Translations under genes and position numbers: made by a program
Virus record (IMG/VR): IMGVR_UViG_3300020220_000019
Location: 30,665 to 94,664 of that record
DNA length: 64,000 nt
Reading direction: 5' to 3' (one strand)
Source of the DNA: a virus
Shown here: positions 1-8,501 of the stretch, piece after piece
How positions within the stretch are numbered: the stretch's first letter is position 1
Layout: each line of letters opens with the position of its first letter
The notes under the pieces: model-generated
Told to the model about the DNA's origin: nothing
Databases searched by the model: none
Seen by the model: the letters and a program-made list of their open reading frames with translations, nothing else

Positions 1-51
1 CTTAATTCTAAAATAAAAGACATTTATTTTAGAATAAACCCAGAAGAATAG
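1..51 (+). CDS. 3' end of an upstream gene (partial)
   Basis: Frame 1 is open from the window edge to a TAG at 49-51 and encodes LNSKIKDIYFRINPEE. The next gene on the same strand starts 42 bases later, so this is plausibly the tail of an upstream gene. A perfect 12-bp stem with a 5-base loop (6-17 with 23-34) lies inside this tail. It could act as a weak terminator, although no T-run follows. Too little is present to name a function. Confidence 0.4.
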   Translation, partial: LNSKIKDIYFRINPEE

Positions 52-92
52 CTTAAAGGTTTTTTAAATATTATACATAATACATATATATT

Positions 93-773
93 ATGCATAA
101 TTGGTTTAAGTCATCGCAGCAAAATCAAGGATTCGGTGCAGTAATTCCTGGCGCAGCACCACAGTACGAACAAAATACCCAAAATGCACAAGGTGCAAAT
201 CAATCAAATAATCAGCAAGTTTCGCAAACACTAAATGCCTATTCCAGTCAACTTAAAAATATGATTGCATCTTCTGGAATTGCTGGGGCTAAAGATATTG
301 CTGCAATGATCACCTCATTAGGAAAAGCTAATAAAGGTATATTTGAAGCGCTTCCAATGAACAATTTGCCAAACAACATTGGAGGGCAACTTGAGTTTAT
401 AAACGGTCAAATGATAGAAATTTTTAATAATGCAATATCTGGAATCGCCTCTCCTCAACAAGTTAATAATTTAAATGCATTTATAAAACAGAGATACGAT
501 AAAAACTATACCGACACTATAAATATAATTAAGTCTAATCCTGCAACAAAAAAAGCTTCTTCATCATGTGATGATTGCTTTAATCAGAACCAAGGTATGA
601 TGATGGAAAAAATACATCAAATGATACCAATGCTTGAAGAAATGAAAGAAAAAATATCAAATTCTGATAAAATAGAAGGCTGGGAGCTTGAGCACATAAC
701 TACAGCCCATGACGATATATTAGAGGTTTATTCTTATATAAATCAAAAGACAAGAAAAAACATTTCAAGTTAA
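93..773 (+). CDS. N-terminally tagged protein, Q/N-rich then helical
   Basis: A 226-residue protein of unknown function. It opens with MHNWFKSSQ, one form of the N-terminal tag shared by unrelated proteins in this window. Residues about 10-50 are rich in Gln, Asn and Ala and look disordered. A CDDC motif follows at about residue 158. The last 60 residues are charged and helical, with a W-x-x-x-H-I-x-x-A-x-D-D-I pattern and then V-x-x-Y-I. That ending recalls small helical C-terminal domains I have seen in phage proteins, but I cannot name the family. No signal peptide or membrane segment is visible. It is convergent with the methyltransferase gene that ends at 777. Confidence 0.8.
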   Translation: MHNWFKSSQQNQGFGAVIPGAAPQYEQNTQNAQGANQSNNQQVSQTLNAYSSQLKNMIASSGIAGAKDIAAMITSLGKANKGIFEALPMNNLPNNIGGQLEFINGQMIEIFNNAISGIASPQQVNNLNAFIKQRYDKNYTDTINIIKSNPATKKASSSCDDCFNQNQGMMMEKIHQMIPMLEEMKEKISNSDKIEGWELEHITTAHDDILEVYSYINQKTRKNISS

Positions 774-776
774 TTT

Positions 777-1313
777 TTATAACTTTATAAGATAAGAAGG
801 TAGCAGATCTTCTGTCTTTGTCTCTATCTTTAGATTTCTTTTTGCACAAAATTCATTAACTGCTTTTACTACTCCTGGAAATCTTTGAGGATTATAGTCG
901 TGCCCACATATGTATCCACCTTTTTTTAAGGCCTGAAAGCTTCTTTTTAAATCAGAAGCAACAGCTCCATAAGAATGATCAGCGTCTATATACACTGCAT
1001 CTATATGCATAGAAGTTTCTATTGCTTTTTCTAAAAATTCCGTTGTTGTGCATTTGTGTATATGAACATTTTTGCCCCTAAAATAATCTTTAAGTTCACT
1101 TGGAATATTTCTTAAGTCTAGCGTTTTTCTGTTTTTCCCGTCTTTATCTCCAGACACCATAGATTTTGGAAATATGTCAACAAGATGAAGTTCTTTTGGC
1201 TGTGTTAGTTCGAATATTTTTTTAGAAAATTCCCCCTCAAAAACTCCAAGTTCAACCCAAACTAGATTTTTAGGTAAAAGCGATATCATTTTATCTCGAT
1301 CCATTTTTTTCAT
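777..1313 (-). CDS. SAM-dependent methyltransferase, class I (Methyltransf_24-like)
   Basis: A 178-residue protein with a compact Rossmann methyltransferase layout. Motif I is WVELGVFEGEFS at about residues 18-30, an acidic residue ends the next strand (HLVDIFP), and AVYIDADHSYG at about 105-116 is typical of Methyltransf_24 enzymes that act on sugars or small molecules. GGYICGHDYNP follows. Its start lies 23 bases inside the glycosyltransferase-like gene upstream, so the two are probably translated together. That suggests the substrate is a sugar or glycan, which is inference. Met-4 is an alternative start. Confidence 0.75.
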   Translation of the reverse strand: MKKMDRDKMISLLPKNLVWVELGVFEGEFSKKIFELTQPKELHLVDIFPKSMVSGDKDGKNRKTLDLRNIPSELKDYFRGKNVHIHKCTTTEFLEKAIETSMHIDAVYIDADHSYGAVASDLKRSFQALKKGGYICGHDYNPQRFPGVVKAVNEFCAKRNLKIETKTEDLLPSYLIKL

Positions 1314-2007
1314 ACCTTTCTATAAATTTTTTCATTCTTTCATATTTGTCTTTCATATTACCCGTAAATCCGCAAAAATGAAAAACGCTTTTATTTTCTT
1401 GCTTTTCAGTAACATGCAATTGAACCATTCTTGTCAAGTTGTTAAAAAGTATTTTTTTCTTTAAACAATTAAAAATCCAATAGTTAAAACATGTTTGCTC
1501 AGTACAGGCCTGCTGTATCGTATTAAAATTTTTATTTTTTATTCTATCACATATGTTACTTATCTCTATCAAAACATCTTTTTTTTTGAAAGCAAAAGTC
1601 CCAGCATTAAATCCATTTATTTTTGACATTTCTTTTTTTTCTTCTTCGCTTGATAAACTAAACATAAACCATGGAGATGCCATCTGTTGACTTTCACATA
1701 CAACTGAATTATCATATTGCCCAAACATGTTTTTAATTTTTTCATTAAATAATATATCACTATCTAAATATAGATAGCCATCATATCCGTTTGGTAATTT
1801 TTTTGTGTACTTTGACCACCCTATATAGCTACTATTATTATCATCAAATATTATATCAAAATTAGACTTTAAATTTTTATTATTTGAAACTATACAAAAA
1901 TCAAAAATCGACGCATCATTATTGTTTATTATGCTTTCATAAAGATATGCTATGCACTCTTCTGCGTAATCAGTAAAATCAGATACAGTGTATACCAAGT
2001 ACTTCAT
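1291..2007 (-). CDS. glycosyltransferase-like protein (GT-A fold, DxD)
   Basis: A 238-residue protein. MKYLVYTVSDF starts a first Rossmann strand, and GYLYLDSDILF near residue 75-85 carries a DxD-type metal and nucleotide-sugar motif, as in GT8-like enzymes. Later residues include a CGF segment close to the C-terminus. Its start MKYLVY is close to MKYLIY of the GT at 7030-7824, so the two may be distant paralogues. It overlaps the methyltransferase downstream. The donor and acceptor sugars cannot be read from the sequence. Confidence 0.7.
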   Translation of the reverse strand: MKYLVYTVSDFTDYAEECIAYLYESIINNNDASIFDFCIVSNNKNLKSNFDIIFDDNNSSYIGWSKYTKKLPNGYDGYLYLDSDILFNEKIKNMFGQYDNSVVCESQQMASPWFMFSLSSEEEKKEMSKINGFNAGTFAFKKKDVLIEISNICDRIKNKNFNTIQQACTEQTCFNYWIFNCLKKKILFNNLTRMVQLHVTEKQENKSVFHFCGFTGNMKDKYERMKKFIERYEKNGSR

Positions 2008-2087
2008 AAATCAATTATTTTATATCGTACTTTTAGGAGGGTAATTTTTATATTAATATAATAATTAAATATACAAAGGAGAAAACA

Positions 2088-2345
2088 ATGGATTATAATA
2101 AAATTAAGATAATACTGGAAAGAACTGGTAAAACTGTTTGCGCCAACTTTATACCGTGGTTGTGTTGTGCTGTTTTTATGTTGCCATCTCTTCCTGTTTC
2201 TTCAATATTTGGCCATATACTGAAAGAGTATATAATGGTTGACGAACAGATTTCAAGCTTTATAGCAATGTTAATATTTATGTCTATTGCCACATTCCCA
2301 ATTTTTCTTATTCCTCAATCTGAATGCAAAAAGAAAAGAAGATGA
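2088..2345 (+). CDS. small two-helix membrane protein
   Basis: An 85-residue protein preceded by a strong ribosome-binding site (AAAGGAGAAAACA before ATG). Two hydrophobic segments (about residues 20-40 and 57-76) and a basic C-terminus ending KKKRR predict an inner-membrane protein with its tail in the cytoplasm. It is divergent from the glycosyltransferase ending its 5' side at 2007, and the AT-rich 80 bases between them should hold both promoters. Function unknown; a holin-like role is possible from size alone but unsupported. Confidence 0.65.
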   Translation: MDYNKIKIILERTGKTVCANFIPWLCCAVFMLPSLPVSSIFGHILKEYIMVDEQISSFIAMLIFMSIATFPIFLIPQSECKKKRR

Positions 2346-2350
2346 GTATG

Positions 2351-2578
2351 CTACTTATTCTTCTTTATTGATTTAGACTTTGAATTATTTTTTAAGTAAC
2401 TTTCTATTTTATTTTTTTGAGAATATGAAAGCCTTTCAGATTCAGATCCGGTTTTTCTTGTAGACTTTTTAGGTTCTTGTTTTTGCTTTACCTGGCTATC
2501 AATTATATTTAATTCAGAAGATATAAAAGAAAAAAACGCACATACATAAGACTTTAATTTTATTAATAATGTATTCAT
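2351..2578 (-). CDS. small basic hypothetical protein
   Basis: A 75-residue protein with a hydrophobic first third (about residues 1-25) and a strongly basic, Ser/Lys-rich remainder ending KKNK. It sits 11 bases after the gene at 2590-3222 on the same strand and is likely cotranscribed. No family recognised. The low-complexity tail makes composition a weak guide, so this is a moderate call. Confidence 0.45.
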   Translation of the reverse strand: MNTLLIKLKSYVCAFFSFISSELNIIDSQVKQKQEPKKSTRKTGSESERLSYSQKNKIESYLKNNSKSKSIKKNK

Positions 2579-2589
2579 AATATAAAATA

Positions 2590-3222
2590 TTACTTTTTAC
2601 TGGCTAAAAAACCTTTAAGATTAGGACAATCATCGATACTATTTAAAATTCTTTTGTTCAATCTTAATGCCCTAATAGATTCTTTATTGACTTTTGAAAA
2701 ATCAAAATTTATTTCACACATAATTTTTACAACTTCTATTATGTTTGTGCCTTTTAACAGTACTAAATTAATCCAATCTAATGGTAAAATTTCTAATATA
2801 TTTTTAAAGTCGGTTTTATTTTTTGTTTTAATATTATTCGTATAAGGTGCTGTAAACCGATCTGGATGTGTAAAGTTTTTGTATGAATATGCATTTCCTA
2901 TTGCTTCTAATAGTGCCATTGGATTGTGTAACAAATAATCAATAATTATTCCAACTGGAATATTTTGAATCGGCATCGATGATTGAAGTAAATAAACCAT
3001 CATGCTTAAATTTTTATACCTAGAATGATTAAATATACTATTAAGTTCAGCTATTACATATAAATTTTTTTTATTTAAATCTATATATAGATTTTTATCT
3101 ATTTTTTTATTTTTAATTATTTTAGCGACATACGTGTTTCTCAAATTGTCAACAAGAATACTGGCTTTTGTCGCTGGTATTTTATTTGACGCAAATCTAT
3201 GTAGATTGAATGGTTTTTTCAT
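2590..3222 (-). CDS. hypothetical protein with KPFNLHRF start
   Basis: A 210-residue, mostly helical protein of unknown function. Its start MKKPFNLHRFASNK resembles MKFNLKKFNLNK (11956-12354) and MKFNLSRYNRTK (57968-58477), a second possible N-terminal sequence theme in this genome. No enzyme motif or membrane segment is obvious. It lies between two other leftward genes with short spacers. Confidence 0.6.
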   Translation of the reverse strand: MKKPFNLHRFASNKIPATKASILVDNLRNTYVAKIIKNKKIDKNLYIDLNKKNLYVIAELNSIFNHSRYKNLSMMVYLLQSSMPIQNIPVGIIIDYLLHNPMALLEAIGNAYSYKNFTHPDRFTAPYTNNIKTKNKTDFKNILEILPLDWINLVLLKGTNIIEVVKIMCEINFDFSKVNKESIRALRLNKRILNSIDDCPNLKGFLASKK

Positions 3223-3238
3223 AACATATTTATACCAT

Positions 3239-3757
3239 TTACACTGGCTCGTATGTCAACTCAAACATTTTACGTCTAACTCTATAGTATTTGTTTTCAT
3301 CTTCTTTTATTATGTAGTCTCCAGGTTTAAGCCTCATTTTTTCTCCCCATGAAGCAGTAAACATTATTTCTTCTTGTCCTGTATACTTTGCAGCCATCCT
3401 GGTAGACTGCTCAGGAGAAACGCTTTCACCAATCTCTCCAGAATAGTTCTTTTTAAATTTTTCTTGTTTTACTACATATTTTTCATGCGCAGGCCCGGAT
3501 ACGATTATATCTCCATTCTTTGCCATATTTTGTGTTTCTTCCTCACCTTCGTCCGGAAATTGAGTAACTATAAGATTCTGATCTTTGTCGTTTACTCCAT
3601 AGCTCAAAGCTGGCATTTTACTTACGTCTCCATTAATTATTTGATAAAAAACATAATTAAGTGGCTTCTTTTTTGTTGTCTTAAACTCTACGCTTTCAAC
3701 AAAAGACTTTAATTTTTCATCTCCAGATTCTGCTGACTTCAAAAACCAATTTTTCAT
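3239..3757 (-). CDS. tagged protein with two PGDY-like repeats
   Basis: A 172-residue protein that starts with the tag form MKNWFLKSAESG. The rest contains two copies of one beta-rich unit. The first is NGDIIVSGP...YVVKQEKFKKNYSGE (about residues 82-110). The second is PGDYIIKED...YYRVRRKMFELTYEPV (about residues 144-172). Each follows the pattern G-D-[IY]-I-x(6-9)-Y-x-V-x(3-4)-F-x-x-x-Y. Similar single PGDY-type units occur in phage and bacterial proteins of unknown function. No catalytic residues are apparent. Confidence 0.7.
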   Translation of the reverse strand: MKNWFLKSAESGDEKLKSFVESVEFKTTKKKPLNYVFYQIINGDVSKMPALSYGVNDKDQNLIVTQFPDEGEEETQNMAKNGDIIVSGPAHEKYVVKQEKFKKNYSGEIGESVSPEQSTRMAAKYTGQEEIMFTASWGEKMRLKPGDYIIKEDENKYYRVRRKMFELTYEPV

Positions 3758-3793
3758 TTTAAATTTCCTTAATTTATAAATATACGATATCTA

Positions 3794-3877
3794 TTACCGT
3801 ACAATTGTTACCAGACCTTTTCTTAATTTACCCCCAACTTGGTATAAATTTAATTTATACTGTTTGCGGTTTTTCAT
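3794..3877 (-). CDS. possible 27-residue basic peptide
   Basis: An open frame of 27 codons (starting MKNRKQYKLNLYQVGGK, rich in Lys and Arg) fills the gap between the genes at 3239-3757 and 3882-4592. It has no clear ribosome-binding site, so it may be chance in AT-rich DNA. Confidence 0.2.
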   Translation of the reverse strand: MKNRKQYKLNLYQVGGKLRKGLVTIVR

Positions 3878-3881
3878 TCAT

Positions 3882-4592
3882 CTACCATATTATGTCTTCA
3901 ACTAATGGTAATTTTTCATATATATTGAACCAATTTTTATATTTATTTTCTATTTTTTTAAACAAATCAGGATGGTTGTTTTTGAAATTTATATAGTTTG
4001 AATTTCTTTTTTTAGGTTCAAAATGAAAATCTCTTTTAAGCCATGAGCATATTTTTTCTTTTCCAGATTTTAATATTTCATCATATTTTATAAGCCTCAC
4101 AGAAACATTTTTAATTGGTACTTTTCTCCAAGACATATAGTGCTCCTTAAAGTCCAAAAGTACATTATTGTCTTCTGTGTATCTAGATAGATATTCAGCC
4201 GTAAGGTCTTCGTCATTTTTTTTTGTAGCATTTTTTAATTCATAGTTAACCCATTTTAAAAAACTAGAATTACTAAACGCGTTTATGTATTTTTCATTAC
4301 ATGAATTTTCATATTCATATATTAAAAGCGGTATCAAATTTCTTCTTGACAATGATATGATTTGATCATATGGGTTTCCATATATGTATAAAATTTTAGT
4401 ATTTTTTGGGAACTTCATTTTTTTTAAGAATGAAGACTTTACATGTTTTTTTACACATACACAGCCAGTTACACGCTCACATTTTGATCCATATCCAAGT
4501 TGATCAAAAAAAACTGAGGATCCACACCCTCCTTGAGAAACTATAAAAACAGATGGACATCTCATATTTTTTACATTAATTAAACAATTCAA
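3882..4592 (-). CDS. sulfotransferase-like P-loop protein
   Basis: A 236-residue protein. FIVSQGGCGSSVFFDQL near the N-terminus resembles the 5'-phosphosulfate loop that binds PAPS in sulfotransferases. YIYGNPYDQIISLSRR at about residues 90-105 resembles the 3'-phosphate motif (R/N-x-P-x-D-x-x-x-S). The length is within the lower range of the family. The start overlaps the CCA enzyme gene by 17 bases, and Met-10 (MRCPS) is an alternative start. With the neighbouring glycosyltransferases it could modify a surface glycan. The assignment rests on two motifs only. Confidence 0.5.
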   Translation of the reverse strand: MNCLINVKNMRCPSVFIVSQGGCGSSVFFDQLGYGSKCERVTGCVCVKKHVKSSFLKKMKFPKNTKILYIYGNPYDQIISLSRRNLIPLLIYEYENSCNEKYINAFSNSSFLKWVNYELKNATKKNDEDLTAEYLSRYTEDNNVLLDFKEHYMSWRKVPIKNVSVRLIKYDEILKSGKEKICSWLKRDFHFEPKKRNSNYINFKNNHPDLFKKIENKYKNWFNIYEKLPLVEDIIW

Positions 4593-6171
4593 GTAAATAT
4601 TCTTTTGCTTGCTCTTCGTTAGTTACAGATCCATTGTCCTGTGCTTCTAAAAGTGTTTTTTGCATATCTGCTATGTATCCACTTTTAGGATCTTTCATTG
4701 GAAACAATTTCATTATTTGATTGCCATTTAAAATAGGTTTTTTGCCCACTTTTTCTCTTTCTTTTAAGAACTCTTCTATTTTACTTATAGACTTTTTCTT
4801 TTGCTCTATTTCTTCAAGTTCTTTTTCATCTATTTTTCCCTTGCCCATAGTATCTGCAATTGAATGGACAAACACAAGTTTCCAAAGAGACTCTTTTATT
4901 TCATCATCAATAGGCAAACTTTCAAATCTTCTAATAAAATTTCCGATTGACTTGTTGCTCAAATCAATAAAAGAGTGCGGTATCATGTGGCTCTCTACTA
5001 TTGACTTTACTATATTTCTGTCCGCGCCAAAACCAAGTCTTTTAAGTATTTCTTCGGCAATCTCTGCTGAAACATTTTCATGTCCATGATAGCTTGATTG
5101 AGATGGGTCTTTTTTACTTGGTTTTTCTATTGAAGGATCCATTTTGCCAAAATCATGAAAAAGAGCAGCAAGTACTGCAAGATATCTTTCTCTATCAGAG
5201 AATCCATTTTCTCTCATGATCCTATCAAGATTTTCAACAACTAAAATTGTGTGGTTAAGTAAGTTTAATTTATGGTGCTTGGTGTTTTGATCCATGGTTA
5301 TTGGCTTAAATGAGTCAAGTCTTTCACTTGAAAAAACGGGTAAATAAAGTCCGCTTTGCAAAAGCAATCTAATAGAATCTGACGGTCTTTCTCCCTTTAT
5401 TATTTTTTCTATCTCTACTTTTGCTCTTTCTGGTGAAACTTTTTTTCTGTATGCATCGTGTAATTCTTTCATTGATAGAGCAGAAAGCAAAGAATCATCA
5501 AGTTTAAAACCAGGCATTTTAGATACAAATCTTATCGCCCTAAGCGCTCTCAGCGGATCTTCTATTAATGTCTCTAGTGGGCTTATTGGTGTTTTCAGTA
5601 CCTTGCTTTTAAGATCATCAAATCCCCCAGTGTAATCTTCTACTTCTCTTGTATCTAGATTGTAGTATAGAGAATTTATTGTAAGATCTCTTCTTTTTGC
5701 GTCTTCAGATGGGCTGTCAGTTGCTCTTATTAAGGGAATTCTACTTTCTTCAGAATACACTTCTGTTCTCATTGGAACAAATTCAATTTTCATACCGAGT
5801 ATATTGATACCACCAACCTGCAAGCCTGCACTTTTTTCCTTTAAGCCTTTATTTGATTTTTCTAGACTTACAGAATAAGGATCATCTGTTCTTTTTCCGC
5901 CAGTCATATCAAGATCAAATTTTCTTACTGCTTCTGCTATTACTATGCCATTTCCTCCGCTAACTGCTATATCTATGTCATCAGACATATTGCCTAGCAA
6001 CCTGTCCCTAACCCATCCTCCAGCAACCCTAAGAGATACATCACTCGCGTATTTGCTACGTGCAGATCTTATTATGTTAAAAATATTTTCTTCATTTGAA
6101 GTAAGAGTTATGTGTTTGTCTTCTTCAGTATTTGTTTCAGATATTTTAATGTGTTTATACCAATTTTTCAT
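4576..6171 (-). CDS. cca: CCA-adding tRNA nucleotidyltransferase with HD domain, tagged
   Basis: A 531-residue class II CCA-adding enzyme or poly(A) polymerase homologue. It shows GGWVRDRLLG at residues 51-60, the catalytic D-D-I-D-I-A at 64-69, RRDLTINSLYYN and DPLRALRAIRFV in the head and neck, and then an HD phosphohydrolase domain with LFHDFGK near residue 340 and HENVSAEIAEEIL. The tRNA genes that I could delimit in this window do not encode the 3' CCA, so the enzyme could mature them. The protein begins with the shared tag (MKNWYKHIK) on a roughly 25-residue extension ahead of the catalytic domain. The tag on an RNA enzyme is unexplained. Confidence 0.92.
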   Translation of the reverse strand: MKNWYKHIKISETNTEEDKHITLTSNEENIFNIIRSARSKYASDVSLRVAGGWVRDRLLGNMSDDIDIAVSGGNGIVIAEAVRKFDLDMTGGKRTDDPYSVSLEKSNKGLKEKSAGLQVGGINILGMKIEFVPMRTEVYSEESRIPLIRATDSPSEDAKRRDLTINSLYYNLDTREVEDYTGGFDDLKSKVLKTPISPLETLIEDPLRALRAIRFVSKMPGFKLDDSLLSALSMKELHDAYRKKVSPERAKVEIEKIIKGERPSDSIRLLLQSGLYLPVFSSERLDSFKPITMDQNTKHHKLNLLNHTILVVENLDRIMRENGFSDRERYLAVLAALFHDFGKMDPSIEKPSKKDPSQSSYHGHENVSAEIAEEILKRLGFGADRNIVKSIVESHMIPHSFIDLSNKSIGNFIRRFESLPIDDEIKESLWKLVFVHSIADTMGKGKIDEKELEEIEQKKKSISKIEEFLKEREKVGKKPILNGNQIMKLFPMKDPKSGYIADMQKTLLEAQDNGSVTNEEQAKEYLLELFN

Positions 6172-6245
6172 TTTTATTTACATCCTATTGACATATTATA
6201 TTTTTTAATAAAATAATCATTTGTCAATGATGTCGAAAATTATAT

Positions 6246-6935
6246 ATGAGTAAAAAAATATTTGAAGATCTGTCTTTACTGTATAACAAAATACCTGAAA
6301 CTACAGGCTGCATGGATTGGATATTAAAGCCAGAAAATGAGGGTGGCTGTTCATCATGGTGCTGCTCCAAACAGCAGCCTAATTTACTTAATGTTGAATT
6401 TAAATTAATATGGAATTTTATAACAAATAATTGGAGCAAAGAGTCCTTTATAAACCTTGTTGAAAAAGCACTGACATCATATGTTTTTAATTCACAAGAC
6501 AACCCATGCATATTTCTATCTAAAGAAAACAAATGCACCATACACGATAAACGCCCATATAACTGCAGAATATATGGGATAATACCAGAAGAAGAGTTTA
6601 AGCCCAGATATGAAAGACTAAAAGTGATATATCCAAACACAAGAAATCAATGCAGTCTGATAAAAACAGTTGATGGTAGAACTTTGTCAAAAAAAGATAT
6701 AGATGAATGGTGGTCTGATTTATGTGATCTTGAGAAACAACTTGGCATAGATCATAGAAAAATACATGATGGATACTCGGGTTCCTATAGAAACTTTTAC
6801 GAACATGTCATACTTGAACTAATGGGTGAGGACTCTATGATGTTTTTACAAAAAATACGAGTAGAATTTTCAGAAGAAGAAAAAAAAGACACAATACAAA
6901 GATGTATAATTGCTCTTAGTAAAAATATCAATTAG
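6246..6935 (+). CDS. YkgJ-type cysteine-cluster protein
   Basis: A 229-residue protein of the YkgJ / zinc- or iron-chelating family. The cysteines are C-x(11)-C-x(3)-CC near residues 22-39, then PCIFLS...NKCTIHDKRPYNCRIYG at about residues 84-110, the usual C-P-x-L...C-x-I-Y-x-x-R-P-x-x-C-R signature. The last cysteine is near 138. Members are thought to bind a metal or an Fe-S cluster and several sit beside methylated or modified-protein systems; the role here is unknown. It is divergent from the CCA enzyme gene and convergent with the glycosyltransferase at 7030. Confidence 0.75.
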   Translation: MSKKIFEDLSLLYNKIPETTGCMDWILKPENEGGCSSWCCSKQQPNLLNVEFKLIWNFITNNWSKESFINLVEKALTSYVFNSQDNPCIFLSKENKCTIHDKRPYNCRIYGIIPEEEFKPRYERLKVIYPNTRNQCSLIKTVDGRTLSKKDIDEWWSDLCDLEKQLGIDHRKIHDGYSGSYRNFYEHVILELMGEDSMMFLQKIRVEFSEEEKKDTIQRCIIALSKNIN

Positions 6936-7029
6936 ACTTTAAAAAATAATAGTCTACATCAGTTTTATCAAACTGAATATAATTTAATTTATTTAGATAT
7001 TCTATACACTCTTGTTTATTTGGAGTCAA

Positions 7030-7824
7030 TCATATTCCCCACTCCGCTATAGATCTATTTGTTATTCTCCATAAAACATCTTCGCTAAAATTGTCTGCTC
7101 CTCTAAGTTGAATGTGCACAAACTTTGTATTTTTATTACGAGTGTCATTTATTTTTTTGTTTTGATTTTCATCTAAAATATAATGTATATAACTATTCCA
7201 TCCATTTTCCATTTCTTGATAATTTAATTCGCAAACTTTTAGCATAGCATGCAAATATGGCTGGTCACATGTATAAAAAACTGGCAAGTCACATGACTTT
7301 ATATAATTTACATATTTTTTAAAATCTACAAATCTTTTTCTCATTTGCTCTATCCCCTTTTGGGAATAAAGAACAACACCAGAATTGTAAACCTTCAACA
7401 ATCCATCTTCTCCCCTTGGCATTTTTGCTTTCCATTTTTTTTCTATTGCTTTTGCCCACTTTTCGTCATTTTTTGAATTTATACTTCCTTTCATTTTTAA
7501 TCTTGCTTTTGGCTGATATGGTTCAGTGCACATCCCAACATCTGATGTAAATTCATCAAAAATATTTTTATTTAAATTTTCCACTGGAAACACATCGGTA
7601 TCTGCAAACAAAATCTTATCATACTTATTAAATAAGCTGTCATATACAATTTTAAATTGGCCATAGTGAGGAGAATATTTACCAAGATCAGTTCTGAATT
7701 TTGGATTAAGTTCAAAAACATAATCTGATTCTATTTGTTTTGCATATGCTTTCATCAGTTTTGATGAAAATTTAGCACCTTCATTTATATCTCCATCCCA
7801 GTATTGATATATTAAATATTTCAT
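7030..7824 (-). CDS. glycosyltransferase-like protein; in-frame continuation after TGA
   Basis: A 264-residue protein with KILFADTDVFP near residue 70-80, a DxD motif of GT-A enzymes, and the start MKYLIYQYWDGD. The gene ends at a TGA (7030-7032), yet the same frame stays open for 33 more codons to a second TGA at 6928-6930. That continuation is coding-like, contains YLNKLNYIQFDKTDVDYYF, and fills the whole gap to the convergent YkgJ gene. A recent nonsense change or stop readthrough would explain this. The ATG overlaps the end of the next GT upstream by one base, so the GT genes form an operon. Confidence 0.75.
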   Translation of the reverse strand: MKYLIYQYWDGDINEGAKFSSKLMKAYAKQIESDYVFELNPKFRTDLGKYSPHYGQFKIVYDSLFNKYDKILFADTDVFPVENLNKNIFDEFTSDVGMCTEPYQPKARLKMKGSINSKNDEKWAKAIEKKWKAKMPRGEDGLLKVYNSGVVLYSQKGIEQMRKRFVDFKKYVNYIKSCDLPVFYTCDQPYLHAMLKVCELNYQEMENGWNSYIHYILDENQNKKINDTRNKNTKFVHIQLRGADNFSEDVLWRITNRSIAEWGI

Positions 7825-8489
7825 TATATTATCCCCCCATTTTTAATCTCAATATAATTTTCCATTTTTGTTCGTTTTAAAAATTTATTATTTGGATTTA
7901 TTTTTGTTCTTATGTGTATGATGGCCTGTTCTTCAAGATTAGGATAATAACTCCCGTATCCCCACATCTCTTCTAATATTTTACATTCTTTTATTCCTGC
8001 TCTAGTTGCAAGTCTATGGAATATTGCCTCATCTTCAAATGAACAATTAAATTTTAATATTTCATCTTCAACTAAGTGTTTTCTTAATGTTTGTCTCAAA
8101 TTTAAATCCATTCTCCATATGCATCCTCCAAAATATGGATATTCTATATTTGCTAAATTTGGATGGATTTTTTTGAACATTTTAAAAACTCTTTTTTGAT
8201 CTTTTGTGAATATCCCAACTCCGTCAGTATCTTCGAATATACTTAAATTAACATTTTTTGTTTTAAACATATCTGTATCCATCATTACTACAACATCATA
8301 TGAATCAAAAATTTCATTAAGCATGTGCATTTTTTGACACGGGGGACTCAGATTGGAATGAAAAACATTTCCAGTTATAAGCTTATATTCTGATCCCACC
8401 TTCTTTGCATATTTACTTATATTTTCTATTGATAATTTTACTAAGCCGCTTATTTCACCAGTATAATGCTGCATTATGATTTTTTTCAT
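7824..8489 (-). CDS. glycosyltransferase-like protein (DxD)
   Basis: A 221-residue protein. VVVMMDTDMFK near residues 67-77 is a DxD motif, and YPYFGGCIWRMD is like the acceptor-side segment of GT8-like enzymes. The start MKKIIMQHYTGEI is similar in style to the neighbour at 7030-7824. It is the middle gene of three consecutive GT genes with short or overlapping junctions, so the products probably act on the same glycan. Confidence 0.7.
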   Translation of the reverse strand: MKKIIMQHYTGEISGLVKLSIENISKYAKKVGSEYKLITGNVFHSNLSPPCQKMHMLNEIFDSYDVVVMMDTDMFKTKNVNLSIFEDTDGVGIFTKDQKRVFKMFKKIHPNLANIEYPYFGGCIWRMDLNLRQTLRKHLVEDEILKFNCSFEDEAIFHRLATRAGIKECKILEEMWGYGSYYPNLEEQAIIHIRTKINPNNKFLKRTKMENYIEIKNGGII

Positions 8490-8501
8490 TACTCAATCCT
8501 T

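Noticed and set aside
6224-6640. Minus-strand 138-residue protein
   Set aside because: Shadow of the YkgJ-type gene, which has the cysteine signature and a clean start.
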